Assembly: GCA_951394045.1 (NCBI GenBank)
Contig: OX595994.1
Location: forward strand, 2,108,001-2,172,000
Source: Nitzschia sp. DOCU1
Taxonomy: Eukaryota > Bacillariophyta > Bacillariophyceae > Bacillariales > Bacillariaceae
Length of the DNA: 64,000 bases
Reading direction: 5' to 3'
A program made the position numbers and the translations under genes. The notes under the pieces are model-generated. The model worked only from the letters and a program-made list of their open reading frames with translations. It searched no databases and was not told where the DNA came from. Positions 1 through 11,200 of this stretch are shown one piece after another (positions within the stretch are counted from its first letter, which is position 1; the number at the start of each line of letters is the position of its first letter).

Positions 1-273
1 TCCGTTTTCGTCGAATCGTTGATCAGTATTATGAAGAACTTCGTGTTAGCAGCAGTCAGGAGAAAGAATGCAAAGCTGAAATTCGCAAAGAAATCGAAAA
101 GAAAGTAGAGCGTAGAATTCTTTTGCCTTGTGGAGAAAGACAGCAAAATGACTCTAAAACAAGCCCTCAAACCTGTAATTGATGATCGTATTGGACATGC
201 GCTAAGAGATACGCCCAAACGGCGTGGCGCAAGACGAACATTTGGTCCACTACCGAGAAAGATAGTGTTCTAA
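1..273 (+). pseudogene. C-terminal end of a DUF6824-type gene, frameshifted
   Basis: The first 182 bases are open in one frame, enter the window already open and begin with a stretch reading FRRIVDQYYEEL. This resembles the segment after HPGN in the diatom FGRG/HPGN (DUF6824) domain, followed by a lysine/glutamate helix and RRILLPCGE. That frame stops at 180-182. The end expected for the domain, reading PVIDDRIGHALRD, is found in a second frame (about 148-273, stop TAA at 271-273). The two frames overlap, so a one-base indel or a very short intron separates them. A complete domain with two modules of this family is present at 37273-38662. I call it a frameshifted remnant or gene end; the 5' part lies outside the window. 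Confidence 0.5.
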
Positions 274-450
274 AGACTTCTGAATGAGGAGAAAAGGAAC
301 AACAGATCCATACTAGTAGAGTTACTGCTGCGATAGAGCGCACCTAGTAGTAGCCAGCATATGTATTGTGCTGATTAGTGCACAGGGGATGCAGCGTTCT
401 CAACTGGCTCTCCCTCCGCTGTTTTGAGTAGCAGCTGCTGCAGTCAAGAA

Positions 451-1161
451 TCAAGCGCACCGCGCAGCTACCACGTGAGCTCTGCATCCTCTACAAGTAG
501 TACTATTAGTAGGAGGATGAGAACAAGAATGAAGGAAGGACGTGTTGGATGGTGTTGTCGAGGCATCACAATGATCAAGGCGTGATAGGATCTTGTGGTA
601 CATGTGGTGGATAGTGGTAGAGGTTAACAGATGGATTCCGTTGCAAAATCGATTGCGTTGTTCTCTTCCCAGGATATGAGTCAGAGTAAGAGCTTCCCGA
701 CGAACTCTTTCCTGTAATGCAAACCTTGCATAGTCAGTAGTTGAGTAAAACAGGGAGGCCTTTTGTTCGTTTGTCCACGAAACAACTTCGAAGCATTTTG
801 TCACGACCGAAGTTGCGAAGGTAACTCGTCGATGGTGGTGGGGGCTTGAGGAAGACGAAGATTTCAAAGACGGCGCATCGGGGCCTGCTAGGGGGGCCCT
901 TCGCACAGTTTTTCTTCGACGGGTCGGTCGAAAGGAAAATACGGCTTGTTTTTCGTTGTAGGAGAGCCGTCGCTTCTTAATTGGAAGGGGAGCTGTATCG
1001 TGTGCTAGAATCGTCGAAGCGTTCTTGCTGATCAGCATGGTTTCGGATACGACAAGAACTCGTTTGTTTTGCATCATCTTGGTTTGGAGCGAAGGGGGTC
1101 GTTTGCTGCTGTTGTACGTTATCGAGGGAAACATTTTATGGATCGATGCGAAGGACGGCAT
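451..1161 (-). CDS. Small diatom-type conserved hypothetical protein
   Basis: A 236-residue ORF with an ATG start at 1161; an internal ATG near residue 28 could also serve. The N-terminal half is basic and poor in structure. The middle reads RRVTFATSVV, then VVSWTNEQKASLFYSTTDY and a charged helix. This order (a V-x-F strand, a tryptophan turn, an E/N-x-K helix, then a [W/F]Y[S/T]xx[D/E] motif) recalls a large family of unnamed diatom proteins; the gene at 18545-19138 seems to share the pattern. No catalytic motif, signal peptide or membrane segment is visible. The C-terminal 50 residues are Ser/Thr/His rich. Function unknown; family membership is inference from the motif. Confidence 0.55.
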   Translation of the reverse strand: MPSFASIHKMFPSITYNSSKRPPSLQTKMMQNKRVLVVSETMLISKNASTILAHDTAPLPIKKRRLSYNEKQAVFSFRPTRRRKTVRRAPLAGPDAPSLKSSSSSSPHHHRRVTFATSVVTKCFEVVSWTNEQKASLFYSTTDYARFALQERVRREALTLTHILGREQRNRFCNGIHLLTSTTIHHMYHKILSRLDHCDASTTPSNTSFLHSCSHPPTNSTTCRGCRAHVVAARCA

Positions 1162-2337
1162 GATTGTGTGCGAAGATGGTTTCGGTCCTGCAGATGTCGG
1201 AGGCGGTGGATTCTTTCGCGTTTAGGAAACGATGGATGTCTTTCGCGTTTCGCGCTTGCGCTCAGTCGAAGCCCTTCGAACAAAAAAGGAACCTTATCTG
1301 TATGTGCCTTTGCGACCAAAGGTTGGCCTCTACTAGGCCAGATGTAAATATTTTGCATATGCCTCAATGATCGCTTTCTATGATTGTGAATGACTCATTA
1401 CTGCCCTTTCGCGATAAAATGATGTCAAACGCGTCAAATTTTGAACTATAGAGCGAAGCGATGTTCGGTTCTCTCCCATTAATAGCTGCTAGCTTCGAGT
1501 CGTCGCTAATTTTTCCTTTTAACAATCCCAATCTTCTGTTAATGCCCCTGCGACCAAAGGCTATCTTCATAAAAGGCCTGATCGGAATTTTATCTAGCGC
1601 GCGAAACAGACCCGCAAGCGCGAAACGCGAAAGACTTCCATCGCGGTGCAGTTCTCTCCTCTATGTAATTAGAAATTCGCGCCAGATGCAAAAAAACTGC
1701 TCTTTTTTGCTTGCGGTCGCCATCTGTTCGTTATCCCATTTTTGGAAGCCAACGTAGCTACCGTCTGTATTACTACTACTCATGGACTACTGCGAAACCC
1801 CCTTTCATCTTGTTGCCTACCATGATACAATGATCCTGGCGATTTAGGATTGCTAGTACATACTAATCGCGCTATCATTCCAGATGCAAGTCCGAGCCAC
1901 GCTAATCTTCGTTCTGGGTCATGTGCTGGGTGCGAGCGGAATCGCGGCCATCCAAGAGCCTGTCTCAATTTCCAAGTCGTTTGGCAGCGTCCAATCCTCC
2001 CTCGGGTGATAATGAGGGCCGGGCGTCGATCTGGAACGTACGCTTCGTGACACAAAGCTATAGGAGAATGCCATTCTGCACGTTCTGGTGGGGGCTTTGG
2101 CGACTCATGGTCTTTACTCTGTCGAGAAAACCTTGGGGTGTCAGCGAACGACAATTCTTGGACTGAAATCAACAGCATCCCTGAACTTATTCATGAGTCG
2201 TCAAACCATTGGAACGCCTGGTCGCCTCGCTCGGTTGCCAACCATGACTGACTGCTGCCGAATGTAGACGACGCCTGCTCCACGGGTGGCCGCCTATGCT
2301 TCGAGCAAGATTCTTGCAAGAAGGTCTTACTCGTCAA
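1162..2337. other. Gene-poor stretch with a MITE-like inverted repeat
   Basis: No convincing gene. Its main structure is the inverted repeat at 1231-1260 / 1613-1642, described separately. The short ORFs here have no family resemblance. Confidence 0.5.
1231..1642. repeat. 30-bp inverted repeats flanking 352 bp (MITE-like)
   Basis: Bases 1231-1260 and the reverse complement of 1613-1642 match at 29 of 30 positions by eye. Inside the arms a 12-bp direct repeat (tgcgaccaaagg) occurs at 1311-1322 and 1549-1560. There is no ORF of note between the arms and I could not identify a target-site duplication. The arrangement fits a non-autonomous DNA transposon remnant or a folded inverted duplication. 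Confidence 0.55.
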
Positions 2338-3981
2338 TTAGCGATTGCGGAATATTCGACTACGCTCTCGCGCGTTTTCAATGTTTGGCCGCTGCGCATA
2401 GTCAGTACACATTCGCAGACGCAAACCAGGCTTCATAATGTCAAGATAGCTACGGGATCGCACAAGACCTGGCCGCCAACTGTGCCAACTACGCTGAATC
2501 GCTGCAACTGACTGTTCTTGTTCAGCGTCATCCATAGGCGCTTGAATGATGTCATCGTCTTGACCCTCCGAAGCGTCAACTACTCCTTCGTCTCGTCCAG
2601 TATTTGACATCTCAATTTCTCCCATAGCCAGAGCGGCTCGCAAAGAAGCCTCGATGGCAGCGCATTTGACACTGTCCACCTTGGTCTTGTCCACTTGACG
2701 AAAGAGAGCAAACGCATATAGAATTTCCCATGGCAAGGGCACCATACTGAAGAGAGGTTCGTCGTCACACTCAGGATGAGGGATACTGTCCACTCCAAGC
2801 GTCGAAGCAGGAGCATTGATGCTCGAAACGCATCCCATGGCGGTCAACAACAACAGCGAAAGCACATGCCCCAAACTAGCAGATAAAAGAGTCGTGCCAC
2901 CCAAGAATTCGTCCCAGAAATACCAAATACACCTCCAAAAGCTCACTGTACCCCATGCCACGACGTACGTCCGCAGACGACTCAACATGCCCAACAAGAA
3001 CATGTTTGGACGGAATTTGCGATCGAGGATTCCAACAATGGGTTCCGATGTCAACCAAATACAGAGTCCAAACATGATAATGCTCCACAACATAGATAGC
3101 TGCACATCACGGTCCGAGTCCGTAAATCCCCAGAAATAGTAATCAAGTACCATCCAGGATCCTGAAAGCGTAGAACGAATTAACGATCAATATGTTAGAA
3201 TGCGATACTTCTACCGGCAGTTGACTTTTTCTCCATCAACGTTATCATTGCAAGAAACAATATGCGTACCTCTCCAATACCACACAACAGCAAAGGGCAC
3301 CAAACCAAAGCTGACCATCAAATCGAGCAAGTCCACATAAATGGGAAATCGGGGCCTTGGTTTCCCCGCTGGAAGCGTCACGGCAAAATGCGATCCTAAT
3401 GCCGTCACCGCAATTGGTGGAGCATCCGTGTCGGGTCCATCCAATAAAAACGAGGCGGGAGGCGCTAGTATCGAATTCCCACAATAAAACAAATAGGCAA
3501 CACCTGCTCCCACCAACGATGTGAACCAATAGGACATTAATGGATCATTGTTCTTGAATACAATCCAGGCATCGGTCCAATACCAAATACCCCGCCACAT
3601 ACAGACTGCCGCTGCTCCTAAAATGTACACTATGGCCAACCGAGTCATGCCGATTGAAAATGTCACCTCTAGGCGTTTGTGGTCGGGTAGCCACAGTCCG
3701 GCCCAGACCATGGTGACACCCACCAATAGCAGACTAATACCGACGCCATACGAAATGGTAGCGTTTTGTAACCGAAGAGTTGCCATGGGTCCTTGTGGAT
3801 TTTCCGCAGCATCCAGTGCAAAACAAAAGGAATCTCCATTGGCCAGGGTAGCTTCAGGAGGTTGCTGACACCCCAAGATATCCAACAAGGTCCAAGATCC
3901 TCTCCAATACGACACGACCAAAAATCCAATCGTCAAAGAGTAAATCCAGTCTTTGAATGCGAAATGAATCCATTGGAACAT
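2338..3981 (-). CDS. Multi-pass membrane protein with four WRGxW...D repeats (Fuseless-like)
   Basis: Two exons, 3981-3270 and 3161-2338, joined over a 108-bp intron (3269-3162) with GTACGC donor and TTTCAG acceptor; the product is 511 residues. Splicing restores a motif cut by the intron, YWRG joined to SWMVLDYYF. Four such repeats are then visible: SYWRGSWTLLD, CMWRGIWYWTD, WYWRGSWMVLD and SFWRCIWYFWDE. Each lies in a hydrophobic membrane segment, about eight segments in all. Spaced WRGxW...D repeats are what I associate with the animal Fuseless family, whose biochemical role is unclear. The C-terminal tail is acidic and then carries an IQ-like stretch (VAAIQRSWHSW) that could bind calmodulin. 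The ATG at 3981 is the first in frame. Confidence 0.8.
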
Positions 3982-4627
3982 TTTATCTCGATAATATTAA
4001 TGTTTCACAGCACATGGACCTGATGCCGTGTTAAATGGCTTGGGAGAGAGCAGGATGCAACAACAGCTATAATCTTGTCGTCGAGTGTGAATTGAACCTT
4101 CAAGCTAGCTAGCTTCTCTAGCCAGCACTGACAGCTCGAGCTTTTGCATCAATCGTAGATAGCCAGGCGGCGAAGAGGGTGAATGAAGAAGAATGAAACA
4201 CCGTTCGTTTAAAACCCAAAACAGTACGGGAATTTCCAACTCGTGTTGTTGATGTCATGGATGAAATTGCATGCGGTGGGTGGAAATCAGAGAAGCTCAT
4301 CGAACACATATCCGCCATCACATCCATGAATGATGGCGGTAGTTAATTGATTGATTTAAGCCCCTCGGAACGCTTCGTGAGATATTGATCCAATCAGTCG
4401 AATGTCTGTACATCGCTCGCTCTGAGTGGAAAATAATCCGTGACTCACAACAAAGGCGAGTACCGCCAGTCCCACAATCATTCTCCGCCATCCATCCCTT
4501 CCGTCGATTAAAAAATCTTTCTTTGCACGATGAGCAAATCACAAACGAACAATTGCATCATCATCATCATCGTACCACACGTTTTGTGATTCATTCCCCG
4601 TCAAACAACAAGAAACATTTTGCAATC
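3982..4627. other. Divergent promoter region
   Basis: 646 bases between divergently transcribed genes (2338-3981 minus, 4628 onward plus). It should hold both promoters and leaders; I see no further gene or repeat. Confidence 0.4.
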
Positions 4628-5884
4628 ATGACGAATGACAACACGAACACCACTGAGGACAACGAGCTGAAACTTCACATTTCGCGGATACCTCAAAAGT
4701 TTACCGAAGAAACCGTGCTTCGCATTCTCACGGAACAGTTGCTGGTGGGCGATCATCATAATAATGATGACGACCCTCCAAAGATTCAAATTGAATTGAT
4801 TTATCCACGGGAAGAAGAAACCAAGGAAGACGAAGAACAGCAGACTACAGAGAATAATAAAGTTACCGACAAGAAGAAGAAGACGACACATAAAGAAGGA
4901 GGAGACGACGAGGCAAAGACGCATCGAGGGTTTGGATTTGCCACTTTTCAAAGCCAAGCTACGTATGACAAGGCTGTTGCCATGGCAACCATCAAAGGAG
5001 GTCGAAAGCCGACTTCTAAAAAACTGTACACCATGTACGTAAGACCCTACACGACCGTCCCCACCGAAATGGACCAATGTTATCTCTGGAGCAAACGTCG
5101 ATGTCCTTATGGAGACGAGTGTAAATTTACTCACTCGGGTCCTGGAGCATGTTTACCATCTAGTAGCGATAATAAGAATGCGTCGGATGACGAAGCAATC
5201 CAGAAAAAGAAGCGTGGCAAGTGTTTTGCCTATAAAAAGGGCAAATGCACCAAAGGCGACGATTGCCCCTTTTCTCACGACTTTGAACCAAAGAAACTGC
5301 CATTCTCCAAGGCAGAATCTTCATCATCTTCTACACCAATTCCTACTCCCAAGAGTTCGACTATTCCACAGTCCGAAAAAGATTGTATCAACTGGAAGAC
5401 CAAGGGAAAGTGTCGCAAGGGTGACAAGTGCCCTTACCGTCATGATCCAGAATTGCTGACCAAAGCTTTGGCCAAGAAGAAGAACAACAAACGCAGCCGC
5501 AACGATGAAAATGATGACCAAGAAGATTCGAATGCAAAGAAGCAAAAGCAAAAACAACCCCTATGTATTCGTGTGTTTGGTATGGCCTATGACACGACCG
5601 AGGACGATATTCGAGCCTTTTTTCAAGACTGTGGAAAAATCCAGGACGTGAGGTTTCCTACGTTTGAAGATTCCGGTAGAAGCAAAGGATACTGTGGTAT
5701 TTGGTTTGCATCCCCCAAGGCAGTTTCCAAGGCTTTGGAATTGAATGAACAAGAATTGTTGGGGCGTTGGCTAAGCGTACAAGTGGGTAAAATGTACCTG
5801 AAAGAATGGGAAGCCAACCATAGCAAGAGCTTTCGAGACGACAACACAGGTGAAGCAGTGAGAGCTACATTCGAGGAGCAGTGA
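4628..5884 (+). CDS. RNA-binding protein with two RRMs and three CCCH zinc fingers
   Basis: 418 residues from the ATG at 4628; the frame is open upstream to 4385 but only from a TTG, so 4628 is preferred. An N-terminal RRM-like fold (LKLHISRIP ... RGFGFATF) contains a long acidic and lysine-rich insert. Three CCCH fingers follow at about residues 151, 199 and 253: C-x7-C-x5-C-x3-H twice and C-x8-C-x5-C-x3-H once. They are separated by Ser/Lys-rich linkers. A lysine-rich nuclear-signal-like patch precedes a clear second RRM (about 312-390) with RNP2 (IRVFGMA) and an RNP1-like KGYCGIWF. CCCH/RRM proteins of this kind bind mRNA or act in splicing and decay. The exact orthologue is not recognised. 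Confidence 0.88.
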   Translation: MTNDNTNTTEDNELKLHISRIPQKFTEETVLRILTEQLLVGDHHNNDDDPPKIQIELIYPREEETKEDEEQQTTENNKVTDKKKKTTHKEGGDDEAKTHRGFGFATFQSQATYDKAVAMATIKGGRKPTSKKLYTMYVRPYTTVPTEMDQCYLWSKRRCPYGDECKFTHSGPGACLPSSSDNKNASDDEAIQKKKRGKCFAYKKGKCTKGDDCPFSHDFEPKKLPFSKAESSSSSTPIPTPKSSTIPQSEKDCINWKTKGKCRKGDKCPYRHDPELLTKALAKKKNNKRSRNDENDDQEDSNAKKQKQKQPLCIRVFGMAYDTTEDDIRAFFQDCGKIQDVRFPTFEDSGRSKGYCGIWFASPKAVSKALELNEQELLGRWLSVQVGKMYLKEWEANHSKSFRDDNTGEAVRATFEEQ

Positions 5885-6521
5885 GTACGAACTACAGAAT
5901 ATCAAATGTCTGGTGCAGCAACTCCATGTCGGATTCCTAGTGTCAGTGGGAACAATAAATGATGGAATGATATTGTTGCGAGAGAGAGGAGGGAGAGAAC
6001 AGGACCCATCATGGTCCACTCCATGATAAAAACGATTTGCCGTTTGCAATCTCAGCGACTATTGTAGTAGCTGGTAGCAACCGAAACTCCTCTACTAACT
6101 ATGGCACTCTCCAGTTCTGTGTACTGTCCCACCAAGCCCCCCCCCCCCCTCGTGTTCTGCACCCCCAAAAAAAGGCCCCAATTTTTGCGAGCGCCATATT
6201 CAAGAGGTCCACGAGCTCCAAATCTATGGTTTCACTCCAAAAGGACAAAATCCGCGACAACGTTGAAACCCGCCGTGCATCCTCAACGCTTTCGTGGGAT
6301 AGATGTGTGGCCTCCCTTCCGCATCGATCATAAATCGCATCTACATTGCTGTGTGGAAACGGTTCCACAAACATCTCACGGTATTGCCTAATAGCTTCTT
6401 CTAGTAGAGTAGAGGTAGTATTGCCTTGATTCGTTGCTCTCGAGACATACAAAAGCGGGTTTTAGAGACAAAGACGAAATCTTTGTTGTTGCATTCAGCC
6501 TAGTCGCAGAAACTTCCTATC
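5885..6521. other. Intergenic, with a 13-base C run
   Basis: 637 bases holding the 3' end of the CCCH gene and the promoter of the transporter gene. A run of 13 C lies at 6137-6149. No gene seen. Confidence 0.4.
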
Positions 6522-8177
6522 ATGAACAATAACAGCAAACCTCGCCAAGCCAAGTATTTGGATATTCCAACGGCGGCTTCCTCGGTGGTCAACGACAGCG
6601 ATGCTGTCACCAAAGTCATCCCCATGAATGTGGACTTTGATCAAGAAGGCGTTGTTGTCAAAGGAACAATCCAGGAACCTGCCTACCGTGACAAGTGGTT
6701 TGGAATTGTCTTTGTGGCACATTTACTAACCATAGTGTCCGTGGCAGTCTTGTATGCTACTGGCAGACTCGAGACGGTTGTGGACAAGGAAGGGCCGACG
6801 CGTCGTCTCGTGGGGCGTCTTCTTCAGTATGACAATGACGAGGCTAGTAGCAGCAACGCTACCACCACGTACAATCAAGAAGAAGAAGACGCTACTTCTA
6901 CGCTTGACAAAATGGACGCGGTTCGTCTCGTGTCTTGCGTTTTGTTGAGCCTCGTGTCGGCTCCCTTGCTTTCGCTTTTGGCCATGAAGTACATGCTGTC
7001 GCATGGCATCCAACTGATTCAGGCTTCTCTTTATTTTGCGATTGCTTTGAATCTAGCCTTTGGCATTTTGTTGGCCTTGTCAACCACGCCACTTGCGGCC
7101 ATTTGGAATTTCTTGTTTGCTGCTATTCTGGCGTGTTATGCCAAGGCGGTATGGCATCGGATTTCCTTTGCGGCGGCCACTCTCAAAGCGGCTGTCACGT
7201 GCGTCCACTCTAATTTGGGCATGGTTTTTCTAGGGCTGGCGAGTATTCCATTGTTTGTGGTGTGGTTGTGTCTCTGGGGCTTTGTTTGGACCTCAGTGTT
7301 AAACTCGCCCTGGATCCAATCGCAAGAGCACCAAGTGGAGGTGACAGATGACTATGTGTATGGAAGTCCCAATACTCATGTACAAGAGGAATTTACCCCG
7401 CAAGGATGTTTAGCTATTGCTGGCTTGTTATTGAGTTTTTATTGGACGTGGCATGTATTGAGAAATGTTGTACATACAACCTTGGCAGGAACCGTGGGCA
7501 CCTGGTGGTTTTTGCCACAAGAAGCCAATGGGTGTTGCAGCCGTGGCTTGAGAGATTCTGCGAGCCGAGCACTGACATATTCCTTTGGAAGTATTTGTTT
7601 GGGGTCGTTGATTGTCGCTATCATCGAAGTTTTGAAGAGCATGCTGCGGAGCATGGCCCATAATCGTCGTGGTGGTCTATTGCGACTTTTTGCGCAGTGC
7701 TTGTTGGGGTGGATTGAACGCATTGCGGAATATTTCAACAAATGGGCGTTTGTCTATGTTGGTTTGTATGGATACTCTTATGTCGAGGCAGGCAAAAATG
7801 TATTTTCTCTGTTTCAAAATAGAGGATGGAGTACCATCATTTCGGATTCGTTGATCCATCGCATGTTGGGCATGATGTGTTTGTGCATCGGCCTACTAAA
7901 TGCACTGGCGGCGGTGTTTTGGACGATTGGTAGCGATGGTGGAGTCATGGCCGTGAGTGCCGCGGTAGCCTTTTTCATGGGACTGGTCTTTAGTAACATG
8001 ACCTTTGGAGTTTTGGTGAGTGCAGTCGATTCTGTGATTGTCTTGTATGCCGAAGCTCCGGCCGAATTTCAAGAGAATCATCCAGCCTTGTGTAGAGAAT
8101 TAGAGGAAGCGTGGACGCAGGCTTGGCCCGACATTTTTTCGCCAGCACCAATGGCAGTGGCGAGACAGATTGTGTAA
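6522..8177 (+). CDS. Choline transporter-like protein (CTL/SLC44 family)
   Basis: 551 residues, single exon, ATG at 6522. The entry into the first membrane segment, YRDKWFGIVFVAHLL, is typical of the CTL family. After a glutamate-rich luminal loop come about nine more hydrophobic segments. The C-terminal half has the family block around FNKWAFVYVGLYGYSYVEAG, followed by conserved segments to the end. CTL proteins move choline or related organic cations across the plasma membrane or organelle membranes; substrate here is inferred from family only. Length is near that of plant and fungal members. The end is a short cytoplasmic tail without a recognised sorting signal. Confidence 0.9.
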   Translation: MNNNSKPRQAKYLDIPTAASSVVNDSDAVTKVIPMNVDFDQEGVVVKGTIQEPAYRDKWFGIVFVAHLLTIVSVAVLYATGRLETVVDKEGPTRRLVGRLLQYDNDEASSSNATTTYNQEEEDATSTLDKMDAVRLVSCVLLSLVSAPLLSLLAMKYMLSHGIQLIQASLYFAIALNLAFGILLALSTTPLAAIWNFLFAAILACYAKAVWHRISFAAATLKAAVTCVHSNLGMVFLGLASIPLFVVWLCLWGFVWTSVLNSPWIQSQEHQVEVTDDYVYGSPNTHVQEEFTPQGCLAIAGLLLSFYWTWHVLRNVVHTTLAGTVGTWWFLPQEANGCCSRGLRDSASRALTYSFGSICLGSLIVAIIEVLKSMLRSMAHNRRGGLLRLFAQCLLGWIERIAEYFNKWAFVYVGLYGYSYVEAGKNVFSLFQNRGWSTIISDSLIHRMLGMMCLCIGLLNALAAVFWTIGSDGGVMAVSAAVAFFMGLVFSNMTFGVLVSAVDSVIVLYAEAPAEFQENHPALCRELEEAWTQAWPDIFSPAPMAVARQIV

Positions 8178-8283
8178 TACTGTTGTGTAAGAGTAAAATG
8201 ATAAATATAAATGTTTCTATTCAGGGACCTTCTTAATAGTTTTGATGAGGTCCAATGAAAATCAAAATCCCCCTTGTTTATGA

Positions 8284-11200
8284 TTAGTCCTCCAAATCAT
8301 CGCCTTCCGCACCTTCCACGACGGCTTGAAGCTGATCGAGACCCATCTCGCGGCATCGCTCCAACATGCCTGCTACAACAGTCTCGCCCTTGAGGGCCCA
8401 CTCGCGACGATTTTCAATTGCATTGAAGAGGCACTCATCACTGGCAACACCAAAAACACCGCATTCGTCCAATTTCTTGGCCAATGGAATCACGTAGTTG
8501 TCAAAAAACCAAAGCTCGCCATTGTACCAACCCAGACTAGGGTCTTTGGGAGATCGGCCCATCTTGTAAGCCAAGTACATTTCTTGAAAGAGCTTTTCGT
8601 TCCAACGGTTATAGACATTCCAATGTTGCATAGTATGAGCAACATCCGAGGCTTGGATAATGTGTTCAATCACAATAGTAGCCTTGCGGTTGGTAGAATT
8701 TTGTTTCTTCTTCTTTTTATCGATGGCATCTTGTCGTTTCGAGGCGCTCAAGGAATTCGAGTGGCCACTCTCGGAAATGTCAGGGTCAGTGCTCGTATCC
8801 ATGTCGCCCTCTTGATCGGACCCAGTAGAGCCATCTCCCAAGGAAGAACCTTCAAAATCACGCTGCAACTCGTCCGAGTGAAAGGCCCGGTCCCAACGCA
8901 TGTTACGCAACGCCTTGAGCTCGGGATCGAAAATATCCGTCGCCAAGACTGTGTTGACAATGAGTTGGCGAAAACGAAAAAACTCATCCTTGGTGGCAAA
9001 GATACACTTTTGAAGATCCGCGTACTTGGGTTTCATGAGCAGCTCCCACGACAAATCGACACTGTTTTGTTCCGCCACGGACTTTTGACGGTATTTTTCG
9101 CCCAATTCTGGCTGTTCCTTGGCGAGCTGAGGATTGCTGACTCCTTTGTGATCCACATCGTGAATCAAAGCGCTCAGGACAACCGCGAAATGTGTCAGAG
9201 CTATCAACAAAAGAAGAAAAAAAGGGTAAGACTGGAGTTCTTGGAAGCTGCGACCTGCTGTAACCTTCAACAAGGCCGACTTACGATCACTAGTGAGACC
9301 AAATGTGTAATCGTGCAGATCGGCGGCAATCTTCTTAGCATTTTTGCGTTCGTAGTCCACATCCTCGGGAGTCACGATGCGGTTGAGAAGCTTGTGGACA
9401 GCCATGGTGACGTGATTCTAAAAAAGGCGCCATCGACGACAAGCACGTAAGAAATAATCGCAAACCGGCGGCTCTCGTCCAAACGAATGTAGACTTACCG
9501 CATGCTCAAAGTTATGAAACGGGTTATCATGGTAGAGCGAGGCTACTTCTTCCACAAAGGTGCGTAATTGCGTTTTGACGGCAGGGGGCAACTCAATTGC
9601 AGCCAAGGCATCCGACGAGATGGTGGACTTTTTATGATCAAACTCGGGAAGCGCGATAATTTCCTGGACCTCATCCAGGACCGTTTCGCCCTTTTTGAAG
9701 TCCGTTGAGAAGTTCTCAGGCTTCTTCTTGCGCCCTTGGTTGCGGTAGGCGATGATCTTCTTTAACAAACTGCCGAGCGATTCAACTTGCCAATCCACCA
9801 GACGCTGGCCCTTCACAGTCAAGGTGGAGGTGAGACCCTTGCTTTCTTCGTCACCCCAAAGGTCCCCTGACCCAGCCGACAAGTCCGAACAATATGAAGC
9901 TGCATCGCCAGACTTGTCGGTCTTCTTGCCTTGCCCTGGAGGTTGAGGATGCCGACGTTGCGTCAAGAAGTAAGTTTGCATCTCTCCAACACCCTTGACG
10001 AGAACTTTCTCCTTGCGAGCTTGAACCCACTTCTTCTTTCCGGCATCTAGCAAGAGGGTAGCCGTCTTTTCGGAAAGCTGCAAAACAGGGTAGGAGAAAC
10101 CGTCAGAACACGCTCAAAAACACCTGGGTTCTCATTTGCGAGGAGAATCACTTACATGGATGCGGTCAGATTCCGACATTGACTCCATTCGTTGCGCGGT
10201 ATTCACAGTAGTACCAAATATGTGGAATCGAGATTCTCCCGAGAGAAGCACACCACCCACCACCGGTCCGCTGGATAGACCAATGCGGATTTTCAAATCA
10301 CCTGTGATTTGAAAGAAAGTCACTGTAAGTTATAGCCGCGTACTTCGGTGAACTCTCCTCACTCGAGTCCCCAATGAACTCACCTGTTTCTGGTCCGAGT
10401 TGCTTCTCCATTTCGTGCGTCAGGGAATTGAATTTCGTCAAACACTCTTGAGCAAACTTGGTCATTCGGACGGCATGGTCAGGTTGGTGCTCAGGGATAC
10501 CAGCCACCACGACATATGCATCGCCTGTAGTTTCGACTTTGAAGACATTTCGTTTGCGGCAAATCTGCAACAACAAGGACATGCGTTAGAAGCCATTCCA
10601 CAGAAGCTTGTATTTGGAGTTGAAATACCCTTATCCGGGCCCGTACCTTATCAAAATGGAAAAAGACCGTTTGAAGCAGTTGGAACACTTGACTGGGTTC
10701 TCGCTCGGATGACCAGGATGTAAATCCAGATATGTCAGCCATCATAACGGTGCAATGAGGAAAGAAGTCGGCGATAGGCTTTTTGTTCAAAATTTGCTGT
10801 TCCATTTCCGGAGTGGGCTCTGCAGTGTCTTGGACATCCAAGAACATGCGTAAACGCAGCTTTTGAGGTTGCGCCAGGTCTTCGAGGTATCGCTTTTGGA
10901 TCATAACAAACTTTTGCTTTTGAAGCATGATCATAAACACCAAAGCTGAGAAGAAGAATGCCAGGATGACCGTACTAGCGATTGCGTAGGGAAGCCAACT
11001 CTCAGATTGACTCTCGTAGGCAACAGTCATTTCCCAGAGATCGTTGACCGTGTCGAGTGTAGTTGATACGCGGACATATCTGGAATCGCCAAAGTCCTCG
11101 GTTTCAGCAAGGACGACCACAACTGACGTCTCTTCTTGCGTGACAGGATCGGTAATGATATCGGTTCGACTCAGTTGGAAACCTTTATGGTCAGCTGCAA

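Noticed and set aside
8326..9450. Long plus-strand ORF of 374 codons
   Set aside because: It is antisense to the phosphodiesterase exons, whose motifs are unmistakable, and its own translation shows no domain.
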